23,933 nucleotides of DNA from Erysipelotrichaceae bacterium (GCA_020026035.1 JAHHRC010000013.1:1-23933); one strand, 5' to 3'; counted from the stretch's first letter, positions 7,898-16,227 are shown. The notes: a model not told the origin generated them from the sequence alone. Numbers and translations: made by a program.

Positions 7898-8350
7898 CTA
7901 TAGATATTCTTGTAAACACTTCTTCATGAAGGCTAAATCATCCTGTGATGGGAAGTTGTCTTGGGCAAACATTCTAGACTTTGGACACCAATACACAGGT
8001 CCATTTCCATTTTCTCCATAGAGTGGTAAGTCTTGGTCCATTCGTGGATACAATTGGAAGTGTAAGTGCTCATCACTTGTTCCAATGAGCTCACAATCGA
8101 CATGGTCACAGGCAAATGCTTTACGCAATGCTTTTTGTAAGTGAGCCATTTCCATTAAATAGGCTTGCATTGTGTCTTCGTCTAGGTCATCTAGATTTAA
8201 AACATGTTCCTTGCAGTAGAAATACACCGTTCCATGGAATTGTTGGTGATCCGCAAAGACGGCATAGCCTGTTTTTGTTTCCGTGATAAAGAATGGATTC
8301 GATTTGTTTTGAATCATTTCGATGCGTTTACAAATTGCACATTGTCCCAT
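7898..8350 (-). CDS. HIT-superfamily (histidine triad-like) nucleotide-binding protein, HxHxQ variant
   Basis: A 150-residue soluble protein of the HIT/GalT-like superfamily, whose members hydrolyse or transfer nucleotidyl groups. The signature HLHFQL spans residues 95-100. H97 would be the nucleophile, and Gln occupies the place of the third His, as in GalT and Ap4A-phosphorylase-like branches. An N-terminal C4-x-x-C7 pair, as in zinc-binding HIT proteins, is present. The open frame extends 30 codons upstream to 8440, but I set the start at 8350 because AAGGAG lies 6 nt before it and the extra codons overlap a promoter and hairpin. It has its own promoter (8448-8420) and terminator (7870-7891), so it is likely transcribed independently of jetC. 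Substrate is unknown; galactose or Ap4A metabolism genes are not nearby. Confidence 0.75.
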   Translation of the reverse strand: MGQCAICKRIEMIQNKSNPFFITETKTGYAVFADHQQFHGTVYFYCKEHVLNLDDLDEDTMQAYLMEMAHLQKALRKAFACDHVDCELIGTSDEHLHFQLYPRMDQDLPLYGENGNGPVYWCPKSRMFAQDNFPSQDDLAFMKKCLQEYL

Positions 8351-8375
8351 AAAAAACTCCTTTTTTAAGAAAGAA

Positions 8376-8415
8376 ACGGAAAACAAAGCATCAACAATGC
8401 GCCTTTGTTTTCCGT
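8376..8415 (-). terminator. Hairpin after jetC: terminator and/or 5' leader structure of the HIT gene
   Basis: ACGGAAAACAAAG (8376-8388) and CTTTGTTTTCCGT (8403-8415) are perfect 13-nt arms with a 14-nt loop. On the minus strand TTTCTTTCTT follows, so it can terminate jetC transcripts. The HIT promoter at 8448-8420 would start transcription near 8413, putting the same hairpin at the very 5' end of the HIT mRNA, just before its ribosome binding site. Confidence 0.8.
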
Positions 8416-8419
8416 CCTT

Positions 8420-8448
8420 ATCATATAGTATAGAAACCAAAATGACAA
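8420..8448 (-). promoter_or_regulatory. Sigma-A-type promoter of the HIT-family gene
   Basis: On the minus strand: TTGTCA (8448-8443), exactly 17 nt, then TATGAT (8425-8420). Each box matches consensus at 5 of 6 bases. It lies entirely between the jetC stop and the hairpin. Confidence 0.7.
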
Positions 8449-8457
8449 ATACATTGC

Positions 8458-11400
8458 TTAGAACAAGCGTAACTGTTCGGTTTCACTTGCTTCAATATTT
8501 GTCGATTTCAAAGTCTTTTGGCCCTTTGTTTGTTCGGCAGTAAGGATATCTTTACCATGGTATACATTGGAATGAATGGACATCACATACACATTATCAA
8601 AGTAGGCCGATACAGAATTTACCGCAGATAAACAAATCAATTGCGTATTTGTCTTCTTTGCTAAATCCATCATTGGTTTAATTAAGTGCTCCGATTGTAA
8701 GACCGCAAATGGGTTGTCCATGAGCAGTACCTTACCTTCTTGGAAGCTCTTAAATAAGTCATCGTCTTTCTTACGCATAAATTGCAATAAGCACGATAAT
8801 ACGATAAAGGCAGACACAAACCCTTCACCACCACTACTCTTTACAACTTCCGACCAGTCAATCTTATATCGACGACTATCTTCAATCTTGTAAATCTTAA
8901 TCTCAATGGTATTTAACCCAATGACATGGTCATACAACATCGAAGCCGTAAGACTTGCTTTGATGTATTCTTCAATCGATTCATTTGCGTCTAGTAACAC
9001 AAAGCCTTCTTGAATCATATGATCTACATAGCTGGTCATCTTTTGAAGATATGTTTCTTTGTTTTCTTCAAAGAGTGGTGTATGGATTTGGAATAACTTA
9101 TGACTCTTGCCATCAAGATCTACATTACTTGCCGCATCAATCTTACTCATATTCAGATTCATATCTCTTACGTATTCGAGTAACTCATTGACAAAGGATT
9201 CCTTTTCGCGTAACTGTGTTTCAACGTCTAAGAGTAAGGATTTGAGAATGGTTGTATGACATTCAATCAACTGTGCTAGTTGCTCATAGACTGGTTGTTT
9301 TTGTTCGATGTAGCTACGAATACTCGTTAAGGACTTCATAAAGCTATCGAGTTGGAACTTCGGTGTATGATCAATTCTTGTGATTTCTTCTAATAGCGTT
9401 GCCTTATGTAGGTTGATGTCTTTTTCTAAACGTTTGCACGTTTGAATAAAGCGGTTGGCAATGTCTTCTAATTCATTGAGAGGAAGATTGTATACATCTT
9501 TACTGAATTCTTTGGCAATCGATTCTTGTTGCTTATAAGAGTCAAGACGCGCAACGTGATGGTTATAGGCATGTACACGTTCTTCGTTGACTTTGATTTG
9601 TTGTTCAAAGAGTTGTTTTTCTTCTTTTAAGCTATTGATCTTCGCATCAAAGTCTTGTACAAGAATCTTTTCTTCTTCAAGAAGTGTATCACGGTTGTAT
9701 TTGCGTAAGAAACGTTCCGTTGCGTCTTTTTGTTTTTGATCAAGACGTGTGACAGTATCTTTCTGTTTGTCTTGTTTGCTTGTTTCTACGTCAAATAGTT
9801 TGGTATGCGTTTGTTTGCTTTCTTGATACATTGGCAAATGTTCTTCGATATAAGCATCATCTAAGTATACATCATCTTCAATCTTTGCAATGTTTAGACG
9901 GTACATATCAAAGGAACTTTGTTTGCTTGTAATGTCTTGATTTAAGCTTGTTTGATCTTCATACAATTGATTCAAATCTTTGGAGAACTTTGTATTAATT
10001 GCTTGATAGCGTGCATAGAAATCGATAAATGTTTGTTCATCAAACAATATGTCTTCATCCAGTTTCACTTCTTCAAACGATGCAAATTCTGCTTGTTTCT
10101 CGGTTTTGTCTTTGTAGTCATTCTTACATTGAAGTACTAACACAATCGCTTCTTCTTTGCGTGTTTGTAATACTTGTAGTTCGCGTTTGATGTCTTCTAG
10201 CTCTTTGCCTAATGTTTGATTGGATTGTTCAAGTTGAAGCTTTACCTTCATTCGCTCATTGAATCCTTCATACGCTTTTAAGAGTTCGTTCAATTTGATC
10301 TCTTTTTGCATAAAGAATTGCATCTTTGTTTGTAAGTCTACTAGTTCTTTTTGAGCGTTTTGAAGGCTAACTTTGAAGTCTTGAATCGTATCTAAGAATT
10401 CCTTTTCTTTGAAGGCCTTTTGTTCTAAGAAGAATTTCTTATTGGCGATTTCTTGTTTGATTCTTTCGTAAGATTCTTTTGTAAGTGTTTGACGATTCAA
10501 TTCATACTTCTTTTGTTGGTAGAAGTCGATCGTCGCTGCTTTTTCATGAATTGTATCAAGCAAAGAAGTGATAGATTCGTTTAACTCTTGAATCATTTCT
10601 TTTAACTTCTTAGGATCTAAGCGTGATTCATTGAAGTGAATGTAGAAACGAATTCCATCGTATTGATAGACGTTTAAGTCTTTGTTTGTATGCAAGCTTT
10701 CTTCTAATTCATTTCGTTGAATGATTGGAATTGGGAAGCTTGTATATTGTTTTCCTTGTAGACTTTGAAGCTTTTGAATCGATGTTTCATCAAGGATCAA
10801 TGCATATGGTAAGAATGGATGTTTCTTAATGAGATCCTTCTTTTGTTTGAAGGTTAACTTTTGTTTTTCTAACCAATCCATCCCATAGATATACGGAATG
10901 TTATGTTCGGATAATTCTTTGACTAAGCCAGGTTCTAGACGAATCACTTCGCCATGTTCAAGACCATCTTTTTGTTGCTGCAAGTCGTGAAGCTTTTGTT
11001 GGAAGTCTTTTAAACTTGCCTCATGCATATGAATGCTTTGCGTTAATGATTGTAAGAGTTCGTCTTTGTTAAAGAGAAGTTGCTCATTTAACGATAAATA
11101 CTGCATGATGGTTTTACGAAGCGAGATGGCTTCTTCTGCATCTTGTAAGTCACGTTGTAATTGCTGTAATTCAATTTCTACTTCATGGACTTTCTTACGA
11201 TAGTCTTGTAAGGAGGTATTTGCATCTTCGATTGCAGCTGTTGTCGTTTGGATCTTTGTATTGGTTTCTGCTTGTTGTGCAAGGTTTTGTTGCATCGAAG
11301 ATTGGATCCCATCTTTGACTTCTTGTACAAGGGATTCTTCAAGTTCACCGAAGACATTACAAGCTAAGGACTCGTTGTAGGTTTGATTAAATGTTGCTTC

Positions 11401-12852
11401 TAGAATGGAATAGTGTTCATTCTTGACTTCGATTTCCTTGAGCTTTAACTCATTTTTTCGAATGACATCTTGGTTTGTTTGCTGAGTAGATTCTAGTTGA
11501 CTTGTTCTTTTTGCGTCTTCCTGTTGGTTTTTTTCAAGCGTTGCAAGTTGGTCTTTTAAAACATCAAGTTGTTTGTTGTAGTACTCTTTGATGAAATAGC
11601 CTAAGCGATTGCGTTCTGGTTGTAAGTCTTCGTTTTCTTTTTCTTTGATTTGAATCTGGGCATTGACTTTGGCTAAGCGTCGTTTGAGTTCTTCGATGTC
11701 TTTATGACGCATATGACATTCACAAAGATGGATACTACGTTCATCTTGTTCAACTTGTTGTTTATACATGCTGACGTTGGCATTGATTGTATCTAAGAGT
11801 TGTAGCTCTTGTTCTAACTTCGCCATTGTTTGATAGATCTTAGAGGCATCCTTTTGCATGTTTACTTCATTAATTTGTACTTCTAAGTCTTCAATGGTTT
11901 TCGTAATGGTTTCTAGTTCATTGCTTGTTTTACTGCTTGCCGCTTTTAAAGCACTCACATAGCTTTGAAGATCAATCTGGTTGTCTTCGACTTGCTGGAT
12001 GGTATCTTCATAGGCTCTTGCTTGTTCAAGTAAGGTTGTAAGACTTGCAATGTATTGTTCGGTAATGTCTTTTTGTTTGAGTTTGGATTCGACCTCTTTT
12101 AGATGCTTGGTTTGGTTTAAAAGATTCTTTTGGAAGGCATCCATTTTGTCTTGATGGACATTTAACTTCTTTTCAATGACGGGAATAAACCATTTCTCAA
12201 TTAAGTCACGTTCACTTTTGCAGTCTTTGAATAAATTCTTTAGACCAGACTCCCCTTTGTTGATTGGGTGCATGATGGTTTCCCATTCTTCATGGTTGAT
12301 TTTGAATTCTTTGAGCTTTTCAAAGTAGTCTTTTTGTTTTCTTGGAATGTCATATTGGTCAAATTCAATTAAGTGATCATGGGATAATTCTTCAAACATC
12401 CGTTTGCTTTCGTTGTAGGTTTTCCAAGTACGTTTGCCTTGTTTTGTATTGTATAAGTCAATATTGGCAATGTCGTATTTTCCATAGCGACGATAGCTAT
12501 GCACGATATTGATTTGTTCAAGCTTTTTAATTTCGGCGTCATCTTGTTGGTTCTTACGAATCATTGCACCGGTTAATACATACCCTGCTTCATGGTCTAA
12601 TTCCCATTCAACAAAGATGTAGGTAGGATCTTTGCTTGTGAAGTACGAATCAAAGGGACGTGCTTCGCGTGATTTGTAACGCGTACTTACAAAGAGTGAG
12701 GATAGAAGCTGTACAAAGACGGACTTTCCTCCCCCATTGGCAAGTACCATGAGAGTATCTTGACTATTTAAATCAAAGACCTTGTCTTCGACATGAATGT
12801 GATCGTTGTTGTAATTCACATTGGCTAATCGGATTCGATTGATACGTGTCAT
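8458..12852 (-). CDS. jetC: Wadjet system SMC/MukB-like ATPase JetC
   Basis: A 1464-residue ATPase motor of a Wadjet condensin, expected to dimerise, bind JetA/JetB and translocate on DNA. The N-terminal head has a Walker A motif ANGGGKS (38-44). Residues about 240-630 and 750-1240 are Gln/Lys/Glu-rich coiled coil. Residues 632-745 form a globular hinge-like insert, rich in Pro and Tyr and distinct from the SMC hinge. The C-terminal head has the signature SGGEG (1340-1344) and a Walker B VLLMDNPFA (1375-1383), in which Asn1380 stands where SMCs have the catalytic Glu. The ATG overlaps the jetB stop by 4 nt, with AGGTG upstream. A hairpin terminator follows at 8376-8415. The SMC-like ATPase call is firm from motifs; the JetC identity comes from operon context. 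Subtype is not settled. Confidence 0.88.
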   Translation of the reverse strand: MTRINRIRLANVNYNNDHIHVEDKVFDLNSQDTLMVLANGGGKSVFVQLLSSLFVSTRYKSREARPFDSYFTSKDPTYIFVEWELDHEAGYVLTGAMIRKNQQDDAEIKKLEQINIVHSYRRYGKYDIANIDLYNTKQGKRTWKTYNESKRMFEELSHDHLIEFDQYDIPRKQKDYFEKLKEFKINHEEWETIMHPINKGESGLKNLFKDCKSERDLIEKWFIPVIEKKLNVHQDKMDAFQKNLLNQTKHLKEVESKLKQKDITEQYIASLTTLLEQARAYEDTIQQVEDNQIDLQSYVSALKAASSKTSNELETITKTIEDLEVQINEVNMQKDASKIYQTMAKLEQELQLLDTINANVSMYKQQVEQDERSIHLCECHMRHKDIEELKRRLAKVNAQIQIKEKENEDLQPERNRLGYFIKEYYNKQLDVLKDQLATLEKNQQEDAKRTSQLESTQQTNQDVIRKNELKLKEIEVKNEHYSILEATFNQTYNESLACNVFGELEESLVQEVKDGIQSSMQQNLAQQAETNTKIQTTTAAIEDANTSLQDYRKKVHEVEIELQQLQRDLQDAEEAISLRKTIMQYLSLNEQLLFNKDELLQSLTQSIHMHEASLKDFQQKLHDLQQQKDGLEHGEVIRLEPGLVKELSEHNIPYIYGMDWLEKQKLTFKQKKDLIKKHPFLPYALILDETSIQKLQSLQGKQYTSFPIPIIQRNELEESLHTNKDLNVYQYDGIRFYIHFNESRLDPKKLKEMIQELNESITSLLDTIHEKAATIDFYQQKKYELNRQTLTKESYERIKQEIANKKFFLEQKAFKEKEFLDTIQDFKVSLQNAQKELVDLQTKMQFFMQKEIKLNELLKAYEGFNERMKVKLQLEQSNQTLGKELEDIKRELQVLQTRKEEAIVLVLQCKNDYKDKTEKQAEFASFEEVKLDEDILFDEQTFIDFYARYQAINTKFSKDLNQLYEDQTSLNQDITSKQSSFDMYRLNIAKIEDDVYLDDAYIEEHLPMYQESKQTHTKLFDVETSKQDKQKDTVTRLDQKQKDATERFLRKYNRDTLLEEEKILVQDFDAKINSLKEEKQLFEQQIKVNEERVHAYNHHVARLDSYKQQESIAKEFSKDVYNLPLNELEDIANRFIQTCKRLEKDINLHKATLLEEITRIDHTPKFQLDSFMKSLTSIRSYIEQKQPVYEQLAQLIECHTTILKSLLLDVETQLREKESFVNELLEYVRDMNLNMSKIDAASNVDLDGKSHKLFQIHTPLFEENKETYLQKMTSYVDHMIQEGFVLLDANESIEEYIKASLTASMLYDHVIGLNTIEIKIYKIEDSRRYKIDWSEVVKSSGGEGFVSAFIVLSCLLQFMRKKDDDLFKSFQEGKVLLMDNPFAVLQSEHLIKPMMDLAKKTNTQLICLSAVNSVSAYFDNVYVMSIHSNVYHGKDILTAEQTKGQKTLKSTNIEASETEQLRLF

Positions 12853-13559
12853 TCTAGTTCACCTAGCACTTTCTTTACGCGGTCTAAGTTGCGTTTGTTG
12901 AGTAAGTTATTTTCCATAAAGTGATTGAGTTTATCGGTTGGAATGATTTGTTCATCTTCCACGATATACACAATCAAAGATTGTTTCACTAAGAAATCAA
13001 TGACCTTACGAATCATTCCTTGTTTGGTTTTACGCATACGATTGGAATCGTCTTTGCTTAATAAAGATTCATAACGGTCTTGCAAGGCTTTAAAGCGAAT
13101 GAAGTCTTCTGTTTCGTTTTTTTCTTGATTGCGTACACCGTTTTCTAATTCTTTGGAAATCGTTGTTTCTAAGTCGGAGAACTTCAAGAACTCACGAATG
13201 CGTGTATTTGTCCCTGATCCATCATAGAATTCCATTAGAATACAAAGAATCATAAACTGTGCTAAGTAGTAATCATCATTTAATGCACCAGAATAACAGA
13301 GTTCACTTTTTAATTCTGCCGTTGTAAAGCCTAATAAGTGATTGTCTAGATTTGGAATTAAGTACAACACATCGCCATATAAGGCAATCTTGCAATTAGC
13401 CACTTCGGCTTGTTGTTTTAAAAGATTACGCACTTCGACTTCTCTTGTATAGGCTTGAAAGAGCGGTTTAAAGTCTTCCTCTTTTAACATATAGTGATTG
13501 TTTAATAAGGTATAAAAGATCTCTTGGGAAAGTTTTACATGTTCTAAGGCTATGCTCAT
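12849..13559 (-). CDS. jetB: Wadjet system KITE/MukE-like subunit JetB
   Basis: A 236-residue protein lying between the JetA and JetC genes, in the position and size range of the MukE/KITE-like subunit of Wadjet. Family knowledge: JetB is a winged-helix dimer that binds the kleisin JetA. In the sequence, an N-terminal helical winged-helix region (about 1-105) precedes a linker and a second region (about 140-236) containing a basic RMRKTKQG stretch and a hydrophobic helix ending in a beta-rich LIVYIVEDEQII segment typical of a wing. Small KITE proteins diverge fast, so recognition rests largely on position. AAGGAG is spaced 5 nt from the ATG. The start overlaps the jetA stop and the stop overlaps the jetC start, both as ATGA, implying coupled translation. 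Confidence 0.78.
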   Translation of the reverse strand: MSIALEHVKLSQEIFYTLLNNHYMLKEEDFKPLFQAYTREVEVRNLLKQQAEVANCKIALYGDVLYLIPNLDNHLLGFTTAELKSELCYSGALNDDYYLAQFMILCILMEFYDGSGTNTRIREFLKFSDLETTISKELENGVRNQEKNETEDFIRFKALQDRYESLLSKDDSNRMRKTKQGMIRKVIDFLVKQSLIVYIVEDEQIIPTDKLNHFMENNLLNKRNLDRVKKVLGELE

Positions 13560-15157
13560 AATGTCTCCTTCTTTTTGTGGAAGCGTAAGTCCGTAAAGCG
13601 TATATCTTTGTAAGTATCATCAAAGTCATCATAGACGTGTTTTAAGATAACGACTTCGTTTTCTTCGAGTGGTTCAATGCTTAAGGTATCAAAGCTAAGG
13701 TATGGTAGTTCTTCGACAATCTCAACAAGCATTTGATTTAAGTGGAAGTCAATTTCACTTGTTTGGGCAAATTCGTTTGTCATTGCCTTATAGTTTTTTA
13801 GATCAATGGTTTCTTTGATCAATAATTGAATCATCATTTCTTTAAAGATGGAAACACATGGAACTAAGGTTTCTAATTCCTCTTCCGTAAATTCCATTTC
13901 TGAGAAAGTAATTCCATCTTCGATTTTATTGAGTAATGTAATCAGGGCAAACTTGTAATACGATAAGCGTTTCTTTGCTTGCTCGATGCGTTTTTGTTCG
14001 AGTTCTAAAAGTTGTTTTAAATCGATTTCTTCTCGTAGGTTTGCTTCATTTTGATCATCACTTCGTTTCATATCATAGGTTACTGCTTTATTGATGTTAT
14101 AGGCTTTTGGTAAGTCTTTTTGGAATAAAGGACTTAAGAAGTAATGAAGTCGTTCTAAGGTATTGGCATCTTTTAAAACTGGTTCATACAATTCATTCTT
14201 CAGTGAGAAACAATGAATCAATTCTAACTGCGACATCTTTTCTAATTCTTTTGTATACAGTCGTTTTAGGTTTGTATGGGCATTAAAGATCGATAAGTGT
14301 TCATCAATGCTTAGATCTAAGTAGTAAATGATTTTACTGAGTTGATCGATTTTGACTTGCATGTCTTCTTGTAGTTGCGTTTGGTTTCGTTGTTCAAATT
14401 CCTTGATTTGGATTTGCACTTTGTCTTTATGGGCTACAAGGCGTTTGAACATTTCTTCTTTGGTGTCATTGTTTTCATCAATGAGCTTTTGGTAACGATC
14501 AAAGCCATACTGAATGACATTACGACGCATTTCTGCTTCGGCCATATCAATCTTTAATAGCTGCGTACGGATTAAGCTATAGATATTTTTGACATCATCG
14601 ACTGCCTTTCCATAGTCCATACGTTCCATATGCAAGTTAAAGATGAGTTCTTGTACATCTAACTTCATATTGCTTTCGATTTCTTTTGTCGAAAGAATTA
14701 AGTTATAGCCTTGATCGGTTAAAGAATACGAAACACGGTCATGGCCATCGATTTCAACACGTTTCGTATCGAAATACCGGATGGTTGTACTTGTATAGGT
14801 TTCTTCTTCAAAGTCAAAGCCTTCCATACTACGGGTTAAGCCATTATTCATAAAGACATCATCAACGATTAAATCGGTTAATGTACTTTCTTCTTCTTTT
14901 GTAAGTTGTACTTTTGTGAGTTGCCAATGGGTTTCGTGGATGAATTGCAGTAAGTCATCCTTCGTACAGGTTTCCTCTAGAAGTGTTTTTTCCATGACGA
15001 AAAGAAGAATCGCAAAGATGAGATTCACTTGTTTACTAAAGGTATCTAAGCCGTATTTTTCAAAGCTTTGTTTGCTTGCAAGATTCTCTAATAGAATCGC
15101 ATACAAGCCAACATGTTCCATACGGTCTGAAAAGTCGTTTAAATAGGAATTCTTCAT
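13556..15157 (-). CDS. jetA: Wadjet system kleisin-like subunit JetA
   Basis: A 533-residue protein in the kleisin (MukF-like) position. By family analogy it bridges the two JetC heads and carries JetB. The N-terminus (about 1-160) is helical and ends in a winged-helix-like YSLTDQGYNLIL (144-155), a pattern common in MukF-type N-domains. A long charged helical middle follows (about 165-420), with heptad-like Glu/Lys/Gln/Leu stretches. The C-terminal part (about 425-533) is acidic and then basic (FHKKKETL at the end). No enzyme motif is present. The start is set by GAGGAG 4 nt upstream; the ATG overlaps the jetD stop by 4 nt. Identity is inferred from operon position and architecture, not from a catalytic signature. 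Confidence 0.78.
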   Translation of the reverse strand: MKNSYLNDFSDRMEHVGLYAILLENLASKQSFEKYGLDTFSKQVNLIFAILLFVMEKTLLEETCTKDDLLQFIHETHWQLTKVQLTKEEESTLTDLIVDDVFMNNGLTRSMEGFDFEEETYTSTTIRYFDTKRVEIDGHDRVSYSLTDQGYNLILSTKEIESNMKLDVQELIFNLHMERMDYGKAVDDVKNIYSLIRTQLLKIDMAEAEMRRNVIQYGFDRYQKLIDENNDTKEEMFKRLVAHKDKVQIQIKEFEQRNQTQLQEDMQVKIDQLSKIIYYLDLSIDEHLSIFNAHTNLKRLYTKELEKMSQLELIHCFSLKNELYEPVLKDANTLERLHYFLSPLFQKDLPKAYNINKAVTYDMKRSDDQNEANLREEIDLKQLLELEQKRIEQAKKRLSYYKFALITLLNKIEDGITFSEMEFTEEELETLVPCVSIFKEMMIQLLIKETIDLKNYKAMTNEFAQTSEIDFHLNQMLVEIVEELPYLSFDTLSIEPLEENEVVILKHVYDDFDDTYKDIRFTDLRFHKKKETL

Positions 15158-16140
15158 AATTCTCCTCTATAATCGTTGCAGTTTAGGATTTCTTGTGGGA
15201 TATAGGTTCGTTTTTCTAAGATCTCTTTCATTCGTTCAACTTGTGTTTTATCAAAGTATGAAAAGAATGTTTCGCCATCGATTTGGCGTTGTCCTTCTTT
15301 GGTGGTTGGTAAGTGCATGCCATCACCCTTTTCTAGCATTGCAAGATAGGCTTCTATGAATGGTTGAATGGTGTAATGATCCAAGAAAGATTGTTGTAAG
15401 GATTCATAGATTTCAATTCCTTCATAGTCCAAATCGCCCCAGTAATAAATGGTGTTGTTTGGATTTGTTAAATAGTCTTCTAGACAAAAGTCAAAGTCAT
15501 TAAAGGAACGAATAATGCCTTTTCCTGCTCCATAGATAATCGTATCGATTTGTTTACCTAAGATGGTAGTAACACCATCGAGCATCAAAAAGCGCATACT
15601 GAAGAAAGGATCCATGTTTTCAAGAATCAGAATGGTTTGTGGGGTATTGTGATTGCTTGAGTAATACGTTAAAGGAACACTTGTATGATAGACATTTAAG
15701 TCTTCAATTTGAAAGCCACAATGTTTGAGAATTGTTTTTCCTTTTTGGTTTAAAAACTTTTCTTCTTGGAAGATTTCAAAACTACGTTCATTTAAGGAGA
15801 CTTTGGTAAGGAGTGCTTCTTTGTTTGTTTGTAAGAATTGCGAGAGTTTTAAGACATAGTCGCGTTCTTTTAAATAGGTCTTTAGATTACTTACGTAGTA
15901 TGTGGTATTGATCATTGGTGATAGATCGTAGTGTAATTCATTACTGTAAAATGCTTCATCGATGGCTTGTTCCTTGATGAAATAGGCATTGTATAACGCT
16001 GGGCTTTTGCCGTTTAAACCGCTTGCTTTAATGGGTTGTAGTTTTTCTTTGGCAATGTCGTTTTCGATTCGTTTTACTAAATCGATATAGGACTTGCATT
16101 TGTGTTGGATGCGGTATGCATCAAGTGTAATTTTTGCCAT
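15154..16140 (-). CDS. jetD: Wadjet system Toprim nuclease JetD
   Basis: A 328-residue protein related to the topoisomerase VI A-subunit Toprim family. In characterised Wadjet it is the nuclease that cuts small circular DNA once the condensin stalls. The Toprim metal-site candidates are visible: Glu174 in LILENMD, then the acidic pair D236/D238 in YYWGDLDYEG, with GAGKG (204-208) between them. The end carries a YIPQEIL motif (313-319). The N-terminal ~130 residues are helical and probably hold the DNA-binding domain. It is the first gene of the operon, with GAGGTG 4 nt before the ATG and a -10 box at 16163-16158; the transcript would begin almost at the ribosome binding site. Being first rather than last distinguishes this locus from type I Wadjet. 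Confidence 0.88.
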   Translation of the reverse strand: MAKITLDAYRIQHKCKSYIDLVKRIENDIAKEKLQPIKASGLNGKSPALYNAYFIKEQAIDEAFYSNELHYDLSPMINTTYYVSNLKTYLKERDYVLKLSQFLQTNKEALLTKVSLNERSFEIFQEEKFLNQKGKTILKHCGFQIEDLNVYHTSVPLTYYSSNHNTPQTILILENMDPFFSMRFLMLDGVTTILGKQIDTIIYGAGKGIIRSFNDFDFCLEDYLTNPNNTIYYWGDLDYEGIEIYESLQQSFLDHYTIQPFIEAYLAMLEKGDGMHLPTTKEGQRQIDGETFFSYFDKTQVERMKEILEKRTYIPQEILNCNDYRGEL

Positions 16141-16157
16141 ATTTCACCTCTTTTTCC

Positions 16158-16163
16158 ATTATA
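16158..16163 (-). promoter_or_regulatory. -10 box (TATAAT) of the Wadjet operon
   Basis: A perfect TATAAT on the minus strand, 17 nt before the jetD ATG. The matching -35 window falls in the T-run of the HU terminator and is poor (TTTTTC). Predicted start near 16151 gives a leader of about 11 nt. Confidence 0.6.
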
Positions 16164-16184
16164 CTAGACTTTTACAATTAGAAA

Positions 16185-16206
16185 AAGGCATCCTTTCGAA
16201 TGCCTT
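16185..16206 (-). terminator. Intrinsic terminator of the HU gene
   Basis: AAGGCAT (16185-16191) pairs with ATGCCTT (16200-16206) around an 8-nt loop. On the minus strand TTTTTC follows. It separates the HU gene from the Wadjet operon. Confidence 0.88.
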
Positions 16207-16227
16207 CTTAGTTAGCGATTTGCTAAA

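Noticed and set aside
8351..8440. 30-codon extension of the HIT open frame
   Set aside because: It covers the promoter -10 and the hairpin; the ATG at 8350 has AAGGAG at correct spacing and begins the CxxC-containing domain.
8458..16140. Reading the operon as a housekeeping MukBEF system
   Set aside because: A Toprim nuclease gene is overlapped with the kleisin gene, and a canonical smc is already present at 20481-23417; this gene set fits Wadjet better.
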